64,000 nucleotides of DNA, from positions 620,001-684,000 of the forward strand of contig JANEZZ010001906.1 in NCBI GenBank assembly GCA_026122225.1, written 5' to 3'. The DNA comes from Heloderma charlesbogerti (lineage: Eukaryota > Chordata > Lepidosauria > Squamata > Helodermatidae). Shown piece after piece: positions 11,810 through 22,397 of the stretch (positions are counted from its first letter, which is position 1; every line of letters begins with the position of its first letter). A program made the position numbers and the translations under genes. Below the pieces are notes generated by a model that was not told the DNA's origin, did not search any database, and was given only the letters and a program-made list of their open reading frames with translations.

Positions 11810-12045
11810 CAAGCACAAGAGGCTTCTCAATGGCTGTGCCCATATTACAGAACACTTACTGTATGTGGCAAATGATGTTTATGTTTTGTTTTTAACTGCT
11901 GCCCCTGTCTCCTTGGTTGGTTGTTCCTTATTATTGGTGGGGTTTGTTTGTTTTAAAATTATAGCGTTAAAATGCTGTGCTGTTCCATATGATTCTTTCA
12001 CACCAGAAGGGCAGTATATAAATGTTTTTAATCAAATCAATCAGT
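11810..12045 (+). repeat. L2 LINE 3' tail fragment
   Basis: Ends with AGAAGGGCAGTATATAAATG followed by an A/T-rich ATCAAATCAAT tail, the usual reptile L2 3' terminus. No coding part remains. Confidence 0.6.
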
Positions 12046-12617
12046 CCAAAAGCACAATATAGTGACAGGTTTCAACTACTGGAATGACAATGCAAACTAG
12101 ACAAAGCAATCAGCAAGTGGAACACAGACTTCAAAGGAATGGTACCACATCACCCAACTTAATGACAGTTTTAGCACTGAATTCATTTGGAACTGGGTTG
12201 CCCCCCTCTCCCCCACCCCAAGCCGAAAGTTAACTAAGAAGCCAAATGGTAGGCTTAGACCAGCTGACAAAAATCACCAATGGCCATGGCCTTAGGAAGA
12301 TGCCCTTCAATACATGTATCTCTTGCCTTTGTATCCCCTTCATCTCTCAGAGAGAATTTCAAAGGCTCTCATAGATTCAAAGAGGATATTTAGGGAAGTG
12401 TACGTTGCTTCCACAGCATGCCTTTCATAAATATTTGGACTTTCTTTTCATCTTTTCACTTACTACATTCTTGTATAACTAAATACTCCAGAACAACCCT
12501 TGTAAAGTTCTTCTTGAGCCCTCTTTACCTCCCAGTCTGAATGGTGCGGCTTACATAAAATTTAAAATTCCCTTTTGACAGAGACAGCCACATTTATAAG
12601 ATCCAACTATTTCGGAG
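12046..12617. other. Intron sequence without recognised element
   Basis: A/T-rich intron between an L2 tail and a CR1 LINE; nothing recognised. Confidence 0.4.
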
Positions 12618-15050
12618 TCATAGAATCATAGAATAGTGGGGTTGGAACAGGCCTAGAAGACCATCAAGTCCAACCCCCCTGCTCAATGCAGGAATCCAAG
12701 TCAGAGCATCCCTGACAGATGGCTGTCCAGCCTCGTCTTGAAGGCCTCCAGTGTGGGAGAGCCCACTACCTCCTTAGGTAATTGGCTCCATTGTTGTATT
12801 GCTCTAACAGTAAGGAGGTTTTTCCGGATGTTCAGCCGGAATCTGGCTTCCTGTCACTTGAGCCCATTATTCCGTGTCCTGCACTCTGGGATGATCAAGA
12901 AGAGATCCTGGCCTTCCTCTCTGTGACAACCTTTCAAGCACTTAAAGAGCACTATCATATCTCCCCTCAGTCTTCTCTTCTCAAGGCTAAACATGCCCAA
13001 TTCTTTCAGTCTCTCTTCATAGGGCTTTGTTTCCAGTCCCCTGAACATCTTGGTTGCCCTCCCCTGAACCCTCTCCAGTTTGTCTGCATCCTTCTTAAAG
13101 TGCAGTGCCCAGAACTGGACACAGTACTCCAGATGATGCCTAACCAGTGCTGAGTAGAGGGGAACTAGTGCTTCCTGGGATTTGGAAGCTATGCTTCTAT
13201 TAATGCAGCCCTTTTGTGCTGCATTAATATGAAAAGAGCATTTGCCTTTTGTGCAGCCACATCACACTCTTGGCTCATATTTAGCTTGTGATCTACAACA
13301 ATTCCAAGATCCTTCTCGCCTGTAGTGTTGTTGAGCCAAGTATCCCCCATCTTGTAACTGTGCATTTGGTTTCTTTTTCCTAGGTGCAGAACTGGGCCTT
13401 TATCCCTATTAAATTTCAATCTGTCGTTTCCTGCCCAGCGCTCCAGTCTATCCGGATCACTTTGAATTTTGTTTCTGTATCCAAGGTATTAGCTATCCTG
13501 CCCAAGTTTGTGTCATCTGCAAATTTGATCAGCATTCCCTGCACCTCTCCCTCCAAGTCATTAATACAAATGTGGAAGAGCGCTGGGCCCAGGACTGAGC
13601 CCTGCGGTACCCCGTTCATTACCTCTCCCCAGTTTGAGAAGATCCCATTGATAAGCACTCTTGGAGTCCGATTCTGTAGCCAACTATGGATCCACCGGAT
13701 CATTGTTTCATCTAGCCCACTTTGAGCTAGTTTGCTCATCAGGATATTATGAGGCACTTTGTCGAAAGCTTTGCTGAAGTCAAGGTATATTATGTCCACA
13801 GCATTCCCACAGTCCACACGGAAGGTGACCTGATCAAAAAATGAGATCAGATTCGTCTGGCAGGATTTGTTCTTGACAAATCCATATTGGCTTCAAGTAA
13901 TCACTGCGTTGTTTTCAAGGTGCTTCCAGACTGAAGCTCATCTGCTCCAGAATTTTCCCAGGGATTGATGTCAGACTGAGTGGTCTGAAGTTCCCAGGTT
14001 CCTCCTTTTTTCCCTTTTTGAAGAGAGGGACAACTGTAGCCCTCCTCCAGTCATCTGGCGCTTTCACCCGTCCTCCATGATTTCTCAAAGAGAATAGACT
14101 GTGGTTCTGAGAGCTCTTCTGCCAGTTCCTTTATTACTCTAGGATGCAGTTCATCTGGCCCTGGAGATCTGAATTCATTTAAAGTAATTAGGTGTTCCTT
14201 GATCATATGCCTATCGATCTCAAGCTGCAATCCTGCCCCTTCAGCTTGTACTTCGCCTTTGCCAGCGGGCTCATAGACCCTCTTTTGGGAAAAGACTGAG
14301 CCAAAGTAGGAATTGAGCACTTCTGCCTTTTCCTTGTTATCTGTTATCATTTTGCCATCCTTATTTAATAGTTGAACCACCATTTCTTTCCTCTGTCTCT
14401 TACTATGCATGTATCTGAAGAAAGCCTTTTTGTTGCTTTTAGCAGCCCTCACTAACCTCAGCTCGTTCTCAGCTTTAGCCTTCCTGACGCCATCCCTGCA
14501 ATTCTGTGCTACCTGCCTGTACTCTTCCTTTGTTACTTGGCCTTCCTGCCACTTCCTATATGTGTCCTTTTTTGTTTTCAGGTCATCTCTAAGCTGTTTG
14601 TGAAGCCACACTGGCTTCTTCTGTTGTCTTCCACCTTTTCTTCTTGTTGGAATAGTTTGTAATTGTGCCTTGAGAATTTCCTTTTTTAAAAACTCCCACC
14701 CATCTTGGACTCCTTTTCTCATTAGAGTCACTTGCCATGGGACCTTACTTATCATTGTTCTGAGTTTATTAAAATTGGCTTTCCTAAAATCCAGGGTACA
14801 CGTTTGGTTACACTCAGCTTTTGCTTCCTTTAGAACCAAGAACTCAAGTTTAACGTGGTCACTTTCCCCCAGAGTTCCTGTAACTGCTACTTTATCCACT
14901 AAGTCATCTCTGTTGGTTAGGATCAAGTCAAGGATAGCCGATCCTCTAGTTCCTTCCTGTACTTTCTGCAGGAGGAAGTTATCTGCCACACAAATCAGGA
15001 ATTTCCTGGAGGGGCCATGTTTTGCAGTCAACAACAGACACCCAAGCAAG
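12618..15050 (-). mobile_element. CR1 LINE, 2.4 kb, 5'-truncated
   Basis: The longest CR1 copy here. Minus-strand order: C-terminal endonuclease (EGTRGSAILDLILTNRDDLV and the conserved GESDHVKLEFLV, about 14880-14960), RT fingers (about 14051-14700), RT palm at 13416-13817 (VDIIYLDFSKAFDKVPHNIL, GVPQGSVLGPALFHICINDL, catalytic KFADDTNLG), the C-terminal [20 protein letters not shown] (12854-13048), and a 3' UTR ending in the ATTCTATGATTCTATGA repeat at 12618-12634. The frame is split into at least three pieces, so it is inactive. It lies in the same orientation as the host gene. The 5' boundary near 15050 is approximate. Confidence 0.92.
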
Positions 15051-15192
15051 AGTACCTATTAAATTATTTTCTTCACTGACACAGGAGTTCAAGTAATACC
15101 AAGAATATTATCACTATAAGCAACAAGCTACTTACTCCAAGCTGTCAAGTTGAATTCAATGAAATTCCTTTAAAATAAATGGCAGCCTAGAC

Positions 15193-15326
15193 CAGGGGTG
15201 GGAACCTATGGCCTGGCAGATGTTGTTGGACTACAACACCCATCATTTTGACTACCAACCATGCTGGCTGGGGCTGATGGGAGTTGTAGGCCAAACATCT
15301 AGAGGGCCACAAGTTGCCCACCCCTG
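15193..15326. mobile_element. hAT-like MITE (CAGGGGTGG ends)
   Basis: Terminal inverted repeats CAGGGGTGGGAACCTATGGC and GTTGCCCACCCCTG. The interior is a near-palindrome built from GGACTACAACACCCATCA and GATGGGAGTTGTAGG. Flanking octamers GCCTAGAC and TCATACAT match poorly. Related copies lie at 25641, 44153 and 50764. Confidence 0.75.
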
Positions 15327-15334
15327 TCATACAT

Positions 15335-16310
15335 AAACCAGATTAACTGGTTGCCAATTTGTTTCCAGGCTCGATTCAAGGTGCCTGGTTCTAACTTTTA
15401 AAGCCCTAAATGTCCCGAAACCAGAGCATCTCCATAATAACCTTCTTTCCTGCCCAGGAACATCACTCATATTCTGAGGATCTACTTAAAGCCCTTCTGC
15501 TGTCAGAAATATGGCTGGTGGGCACCACAGATATATGTGTGTGTGGGGTGTGGTGGGTGCTTTTCAGCTGTTTTCAACAAGATCCAGAATGGCCTCCCAA
15601 GGAATTTCCACCTAGCCCCTTCACTGTTCACTTTTAGATACACGTTGAAAACTGTTTTATTTCAGCAAGCTTTGGTGGGCTACCTTTCTTAAGTTGTTTT
15701 AAACTACTTTTTGTTCTACTGCATTTTTTAGTCTTTTAGGACACAATCCTATTGGATTCATCCTGGCTACTTGCAAGCCTCCGAGCTTGTGTATCCAATG
15801 CAGAGTGGGAGGTGCATCGCATCTCCTGCTCTGTATTTTAGCTAGATGGGCATTTTCGCCTGTCTAATGGAGGCTTCGGGGACAGGGAGGGAAGGAGGCT
15901 GGGGAAGGCTGGCGATAGCTCGGATCCCTGCACCCACAGTCTCCTCCCCTCCCCACCCACCGACACACCCCCTTTAACCTATCTACGAGCTCGCGTTTGC
16001 AAGCTTGTAGAAACAGCTGGCGTGGTTCTCCCTGCGCCAGCTGCGAGGGGTGGGTGGGTGTGAGCTCGGTTTCCTGGCTCCCAGTTCAGAGCGCTGTCTC
16101 CAGCCTCGGATCCAGGAATCTGAAATATCCTATGTCCCCCAGATGCCGTCAAGGAAACACAGGATTGTTTCCTCCAAAGTGTTTCCAGTGTTATTGAGAT
16201 CTTGTTTTTATTATTATGTATTGTTTTATTTTTTGTTCTAAGCCACCCTGAATATCTTATAGAAAGGCAGGGTATAATCGTCAAAAATAAAACAAAATAA
16301 TGCAATGGTA
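15335..16310 (+). mobile_element. L2 LINE 3' part, interrupted by an insertion
   Basis: 15335-15735 reads like the L2 C-terminal HWLPI...ARFKVLVLTFKALN segment and 3' UTR. The 3' end resumes at about 16191 with a GCCACCCTGAATATCTTATA segment and GGCAGGGTATAATCGTC. A 0.45-kb G/C-rich block (15739-16190) separates the two parts. Confidence 0.65.
15739..16190. mobile_element. Insertion within L2 with CAATCCT-type ends
   Basis: It begins GGACACAATCCTAT directly after TTA. Near the other side is AGGATTGTTTCC, whose reverse complement GGAAACAATCCT resembles the left end. The interior is G/C-rich and non-coding. The exact right boundary is unresolved: 16172, or 16190 before TTA. It resembles the GGGTGCAATCCT element at 19409. 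Confidence 0.45.
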
Positions 16311-17510
16311 ATTTTACACTTTGTGTTCAGTATTCAGGCAAGTTATCTTCAATTTATCCAGTATTCAGCCAAGGTATCATGCTGGGTTCGATCTTCCATT
16401 GCAATTTTAAGATGAAAATTCAACAACAGATATAACTTTCTGCCAAGGATATGACCAGATTTAGAAGATCATGTCTGCAGTATCAGTATCCCAACAGGCT
16501 CCCTGCAGTTCTCAAAGTAACATTCATCTCCATGAACATCCAGAATTTCTGTTTCAGAAGGAATACTTCCAATATTTCATTCTTAGGCACTTCCTTGAAA
16601 ATTAGAAAACTGCCTTTTTCTTGCTGCAAATGCTAGCTTTGTGGCTCCAGGGGTCCCTGCAGTACTCTTCAGACACAGCTAGACTACAGAGTAAAACTGG
16701 TTTAAACAAGCTTCCCCCTCCCCAAGAAACCCTGGAAACCATAGCTCTCCAAGGGTGACTAGAGATCTCGAACAGAGAATTCTCAAACCCAGCCTCCAGA
16801 ATTCTTTGGGAGAAGCCACAACAGTTAAACTGGTGTAAGATTGGGAAGATCCATACTAAAAACACACAACAAAGATCCCCAAGAAGAAGCATTAGCATGA
16901 ACGTTAGAATGTACATTGTTGCTTTGAAGGGGGGGTGGGGGCCTTGACTGGTGTTTTTTAAAGAATTAGAAGTACAAGGCCATTTCAGGAAATGCTTCAA
17001 CATTGAAATGCAAGACTCTGGCAACTCCACTCACTCCAGGCTACAGAAAGAAGTCAGAATGGAACCCTGGGTTTGTACCCAAGAGTGGCTTTGCCTTAGC
17101 AGAAAGTGCTTCCGTTCATGCAAGTTGTGGAACCCAATTTTCACCAATCCTCTCTACGTACTGCAGCCCTACACACCATATCCCATTCTGTCCCCTAGGG
17201 TCCCCCAATACCCAGGAGCAGTTTTTGTTTGAGGGGACAAGAGGCTTAAGTGGGTCGGAGGGGGGGAAGCAGCAAAAATAAGGTGCTCCAACTTGCACGA
17301 ATGTAAGGCTTTCCACAAAGGCAAAGACCACTGGATACAACCCCTGGTTCTCTGTCCCAACTTCTTTTGCTTAAGAAAGGTGCAAATCTACCTCCCTTTA
17401 AAGACAACAGTACAGCACACATTGGTTTTCATGGCTACAGATTTTGCACCAAAGGCCCCTCTTGACCTTGACTCATTAGATGAGCAACCAATGTAAAGAG
17501 TCTCTCATAC
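16311..17510. other. Intron sequence without recognised element
   Basis: Intron downstream of the PH exon at 17511. No repeat or exon recognised. Confidence 0.45.
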
Positions 17511-17660
17511 CTGAAACTAGCAACACAATTGGTGGTGGGCCATCCTAAAACGAAAGACCTTTCCTGGTTGGTGCTGCCCTCACAAACCTCGTCCATACAA
17601 GATGCTGTCCACATTTCACAGAGTCGGGTCTGGCTCTTCAGCTTGAAATGTAACTGGGAC
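17511..17660 (-). CDS. ARHGAP20: ARHGAP20-like exon: PH domain, middle strands
   Basis: A 150-bp exon: acceptor CTACAG (ending at 17661), one base completing a lysine codon, 49 codons, then two bases before the donor GTATGA (17510-17505). It encodes SQLHFKLKSQTRL followed by CEMWTASCMDEVCEGSTNQE and RSFVLGWPTTNCVASF. The MWTASC, SFVLGWPT and NxVA(T/S)F blocks are characteristic of ARHGAP20 PH domains. The join to the upstream exon regenerates ...VVAKPK-SQ in frame. Confidence 0.9.
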
Positions 17661-18119
17661 CTGTAGTTAAAAGAAAGTTTGCTGTAGTTCATCACAGACA
17701 ACTGGGGGTTAGAAATAAATATAAAGTTAGCAAGACTTCAGATCTACTCAGATCCATAAAACAATTAACCCTGCCACTGCTACGAACAGGAGTTGCAACT
17801 GCTGCAGCCCTGAAGGCAAAAAGCCCGAACTAACAGATGGGTTGTCAGCTTCAAAAATCTGTTTGTTGGACCAGACCAGTTTCTCCAGGCAAAAAGAACC
17901 GTTACCAAATGTTGTAATCTAAGGAAGACAGCAAATCAAATAGTACGTACACATGAAATGTGAAAATAGGGATAATCTCAAGGCTACGACAAGAAATGCT
18001 CTATAATATTTTAATGTTGTGGTTGGTTATCTTTTTATTCTGTGAGCTGGTCTGAAGCCTTCTTTTTGCTATCCTTCAATCTATTCATTACCTTTTCCCC
18101 TGAGATGAGACGAAGGAAG
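17661..18119. other. Intron sequence without recognised element
   Basis: Start of the largest intron seen between two identified exons, immediately upstream of the PH exon; nothing recognised. Confidence 0.4.
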
Positions 18120-18260
18120 ATGCACATTTTATTTTATTTATAAATGGAAGCATAGCCTTTCAGCCCAAATACAATCCCCCAAGGCGACTTACAAAACAGA
18201 GTCTGCAGCTAATACATTTAAAATAGTAAAAAAAAAAGAGGAAAAAAGTGTATTTATGGA
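18120..18260 (-). repeat. L2-type 3' tail remnant
   Basis: ATTTTATTTATAAATGGAAG followed by an AAGGCGACTTACAAAA-type block is the reverse complement of a reptile L2 3' end. Confidence 0.5.
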
Positions 18261-18450
18261 TGAACACTTTTCATATTGTATTGTTTTTAGTTCATGTTTA
18301 TGGTATTTGTTTTTATTTGTATTATTATGGTGCTTATGGTTTATATTGATTTGGGGCCATGCCCCCCCCCCACACATTATATAATCATGTATTTCAGTAC
18401 TGCATGTGTAAGTTGCTTTAAGGTTGCTTTTTGCAGTGGGAAGCAACACA

Positions 18451-18690
18451 TAAAAAGAAGAGCCATGCTGGATCAGACAAGGGTCCATCCAGTCCAGGAT
18501 TCTGTTCACACAGTGGCTGCCCAGCTGTCGACAGGAAACCAACAAGCAGAACACGAGTGGAACAGAACCTTCCTGCCCATGTTCTCCAGCAACTGGTGTA
18601 CACAGACATACTGCCTCTGATACTGGAGGTAGCGTATAGCCATCAGGACTAGTAGCCATTGATAGCCTTCTCCTCCAGGAAATTAATAAT
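18451..18690 (-). mobile_element. CR1-group LINE 3' UTR fragment
   Basis: AAGAAGAGCCATGCTGGATC followed by CAGGATTCTGTTCACACAGT is the reverse complement of the same 3' UTR type as the 2385-2935 copy. The conserved end of the ORF (ATAGCCTTCTCCTCCAGGAA) is at about 18662-18681. Confidence 0.8.
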
Positions 18691-19408
18691 AGTAAGCTAA
18701 GCAGAAGGAGAAAAAAATTAACAGCTTACCTAAACCTTGAGCAAAATCTGGACTTAGTTTTGGCTCCTAATCTCACTTCAGGTAGGATCCCAAGGGCCAA
18801 GTAAGGATTGAACCTACACTTAGAGGAGTAGACTATGTGATATTCCTTCTTCGAAGTCTAACTTCAGTGATAAACATAGCATAGGCCACATCCAGCTATT
18901 TATTCTCAATATTCACATATTCTCAAATGTGAAAACACCTGACCCTTATGGAGTTCAAAGGACTGACCTACATTTATGATGCTCTGATTTTTCCAAAGCT
19001 TGTAACATCTAGTCCAGTAACAGCTGTGACTGGAAGCTGAGCAGCAGAGAAGCTGGCTCCAATCCAAATATCCACAGATATAAACATTGCTCTGGACACA
19101 ACTCACTGGGAATTTTGTCTCCTGCATAAACCCCACTGAAATGAAAAGAAGTATGATTGTGTCCAACCATCATTACACAATTTCCACGAGTGCCATGGGG
19201 GTGTGCCTAGGCATTCCAGCCTTTCCAGGTTGATTGCTCCTTATGGCAGCCATACTCCTCTATTCCCCATCACATCTCCTGCACCTGGTTCAGTACATGA
19301 GTTTCAAACTGGGCACCAGGAGAAATTCTCAAAACAGTGATTCAGGAGAACTCTATGCCTATTCTCACAATGTGGCTGGTACAGATGACGCACTCACTAC
19401 TACACTAC
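18691..19408. other. Intron sequence without recognised element
   Basis: No exon or clear repeat recognised. Confidence 0.4.
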
Positions 19409-20161
19409 GGGTGCAATCCTATAGCTGCTAGATAACAGATTTTGTTATTGTTGTTCAGTCGTGTCCGACTCTTCGTGACCCCATGGACCATAGCACACCA
19501 GGCCTTCCTGTCCTGCACTCTCTCCCGGAGCGTGCTCAAGTTCATATTCATTGCATCGGTGATGCTATCTAGCCATCTCATCCTCTGCCGTCCCCTTCTC
19601 CTTTTGCCTTCAGTCTTTCCCAGCATCAGGGTCTTTTCCAGAGAGTTTTCTCTTCGCATTAGGTGGCCAAAATATTTGAGCTTCAGCTTCAGTATCTGTC
19701 CTTCGAATGAGCACTCAGGGTTGATTTCCTTTAGGATGGACTGATAGACTGATAACAGATAGACAGCCACAGAATTTTTCCTTTTCTGGGAACTGAGCTT
19801 GGAGCCAGTGCTCTTGAGGTCAGCTCCCAGAAAACCACATCCCTGCCTCCTCATAGGCAGTGTGGTTTGTCCCTGGCTCCACACTCATAAGAGCAGCACA
19901 GAGCGGAGAAAAAGAGGGCATTTCTGGGGGGCGGGGAGGGGATGGCAGAAGCGCCATTATGACACTTCCTATGTGCCATCCAGCCTCCCCCACCCCTGCT
20001 CCGAGTCGCCTTGGCTAGACAGCCACAATTGGCCATCTAGCCACAAATGCTGGGTGGCCGGAGCACGGAGAAGGTCCCCTCCGTGCTCCGCCCATCCTGC
20101 ATTGGATAGTCGGCCGCCTCCAAGTTTGGAGGCAGCCGACTATCCCCACAGGATTGCACCC
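19409..20161. mobile_element. MITE with GGGTGCAATCCT ends, containing a BovB insertion
   Basis: Perfect 12-bp terminal inverted repeats: GGGTGCAATCCT at 19409-19420 and AGGATTGCACCC at 20150-20161. The right part is G/C-rich and contains two strong hairpins (20059-20088 and 20104-20145). A BovB fragment with its own target duplication sits at 19441-19750. Net length without it is about 433 bp. The 3-bp flanks TAC and TAT do not give a clear duplication. Confidence 0.65.
19441..19750 (-). mobile_element. BovB LINE 3' end, nested, with 10-bp target duplication
   Basis: A 310-bp 5'-truncated BovB. The minus strand encodes SILKEINPECSFEGQILKLK and ...MRWLDSITDAMNMNLSTLRE, then ends GTCGGACACGACTGAACAACAA. 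The perfect duplication GATAACAGAT lies at 19431-19440 and 19751-19760. Confidence 0.92.
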
Positions 20162-20419
20162 TATCTCTGCCACATACCCTTTTTACTGTTCCAAGGGCTC
20201 AGCTAGAACTACGTGTGGCCAATGGGACTTATGAGGAGGCACTGAAGAAGCCCATCTGGTCACCAAGGGAAAAAACTGAGACGTGATTTTCCTATCTCAC
20301 ATGGGGAACTTCTTTTTTAAGGTCACAAGTTGAAAGAAAAATGGAGACCAAACACCCAAATGTTTGTTTAGAGTCTGTGGCTCTAAGTTAGCTAATCTGT
20401 ATTTGTATTACCCTATGAT

Positions 20420-21265
20420 TGTGATTTCTATACCACCTTTCCGCTAAAAGCCATCAAGGTGGTACACAGCAAATCAGAGCAAATCAAAAGAAGCCGTAAG
20501 AATATCAATACAATAAAACATTTTTAAAATATTAAAACCACAATAAAACACTAAAAGTGAAATCTTAAGCACGTCTGCTCAGAAGCAAATCCTATTGGCT
20601 TCAATACTCCCAGGTATGCGGGTACAGGATTGCAGCCTAAAAGTAAGTTAAAAGGCCAGTTTAGAGAGATGTGACTTGACTCCTTTTCTAAAAACTGAGA
20701 TGGTTGGAGCCAGTCATAACTCTAAAACGAGAGGGTGTAGCTCAGAGATAGAACACCTACTTTGCATGCAGAAGGTCCCAGATTCAATCCCCAGCATCTG
20801 CAGGTAGGGCTAGGAAAGAATCCTGCCTGGAACCCTGGAGAGCCACTGCCTGTCAGTGTCAACAGTACTGGGCTAGATGGAACAGTGGTCTGATTCAGTA
20901 TAAGACAGCTTCCTATGTTCCTGTGAGGGCATCCTATAATTTGGGAATGACACAGGAGAAGGCCCTTTCCCATGTACCTGACAAGTGGGCTTCTGCAACC
21001 TGGGGTATCTTCAAAATAGCCTCTCCTGCAGATCTTAATATCTAAGCAGGTTCACAGCAAGACAGGCAGTCCCTAAACAACAAGGCCCTAAGCCGTTTAG
21101 AGCTTTAAAGTTTAAGACCCAGAAAAAAATAGGCAACCAGTGCAGTTCTTTCAATACTGGTGTAATGTAGTCTCTATATTGTGCACTGGTTAGCAGCCTA
21201 GCTGCCACATTTTGCATCAAGTGATGCTTCTGGATGAATTGCACCAATTGAAGTTTCTCTTTATT
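20420..21265 (-). mobile_element. L2 LINE 3' part (interrupted by a SINE)
   Basis: 21035-21250 on the minus strand encodes NVAARLLTSAQYRDYITPVL then KELHWLPIFF, a decayed L2 C-terminal segment. 20420-20545 is an L2 3' UTR and A-rich tail in the same orientation. The SINE at 20730-20922 lies between. Confidence 0.6.
20730..20922 (+). mobile_element. tRNA-derived SINE
   Basis: The head is tRNA-like: GTGTAGCTCAGAGATAGAAC (A-box region) and GATTCAATCC (B-box, 20781-20790). A conserved body follows (CCTGGAGAGCCACTGCCTGT), with the LINE-like tail GGTCTGATTCAGTATAAGAC and CTTCCTATGTTCCT. A second copy is at 40839-41028. This is the common squamate type; the exact family name needs a library search. 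Confidence 0.88.
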
Positions 21266-21299
21266 TGTATATTTTCTCTCCTTCCACAAGCCAAGAGAG

Positions 21300-21947
21300 G
21301 CTCATCAACCCTTAACAGTTAGTAAGGGTCAGGACAGAGAGCGGAACAAATACAAGTCAATCCCTGCCTGGAGACAACAAAACTGAAAGTTTTACCCTTG
21401 TATCCTGAAAGGTACAGGGTTAAATCGATGGAAAGATGAACTCCCTTCTCTGGGAGCTTCCAGCTTATTTTACTTCTAACAAAGCATCTTTCTGGAGATG
21501 GTGGCTACAGAATTTCTCACCTGATAAGTGGATTACTGCCTGAGATTGGAAGGTCTTGTGTAAAAGTGGATCAGCCTAAAAAAGGGAACTTTAAAAGGCA
21601 TCTAAAAGCTCCAGGAGAAAAAAAAGGATGTCTGGCAGGATCGAAATCAGAGAAAATACCAGCTCTTAAAAGGACAAGTGTGAAGAAAAAAAAAAGTTTG
21701 CATTGGAAAGCTCTTTATAGAAATTCCTGTTCTACTATGCTTTGCTACCAATGTGTCAATAAAAGGCAGGGCTTCTGTGCCTAGCTGCACAGAAGAATTT
21801 TGCCAGATGCAACATCTCCTCGGACACTACTGCAGTGAGAGAAGTTATCATGTGGAATTCTTGTTGCTATGCCATTATTAAAGGCACAGGAGTCATATTT
21901 CATACAGAATCTAGCCTCTTGAGGTGGGCTGTCATTGGGCATCTCTA
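21300..21947. other. Intron sequence without recognised element
   Basis: Nothing recognised apart from A-rich runs near 21619-21700. Confidence 0.4.
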
Positions 21948-22330
21948 AACCAGCCTAAAATCCTGCATTTAAAATGGGGCTTTCTGCTTCCATTTTAAAT
22001 GCAGGATCACTACGACTCCCATTTTCACCCCCTCCTCTTCCCCCCTCCTTCTCCCGGTATCTGAGTCTTCCATTATCTTTCATTAATCTCTCTCCTCTTC
22101 TTGCAGCTTTAACTCTTTTGACGGAGGAAACTGAGGTGGAACACAATGGGGTAATTTGATCACTCATTATCTGTGATCTATTTAAAAGCGGAACAAAGGG
22201 CATTTAGTGCAGGAGATGCCCTGGAGGATCACGGCAGTGTCATAGCGTCATGTAAAGAGCCTGCAGACTTCCATGAAGGAGCAATCTCAATCACAGGATA
22301 AAAGCTCTGTGTGAAGAAAGCCATTGTCAG
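21948..22330. mobile_element. MITE family A-like element with 17-bp hairpin
   Basis: Its left side has a perfect 17-bp inverted repeat (TCCTGCATTTAAAATGG at 21961-21977 with its complement at 21990-22006, loop 12 nt). Interior blocks GGCATTTAGTGCAGGAGATG and TCATGTAAAGAGC recur at 36738-37090 and, inverted, at 63778-64000. The right side ends near GAAGAAAGCC. Non-coding. Confidence 0.65.
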
Positions 22331-22397
22331 CGGCTACCTAGCTGTATACTGACCTCTTTCCCCACATGCTTATATTTGGGTTAGAGAGAAGAGCATA

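Noticed and set aside
20730..20800. tRNA gene-like sequence
   Set aside because: A- and B-boxes are present, but the sequence continues into a SINE body and LINE-like tail, and recurs at 40839. It is a SINE head, not a tRNA gene.
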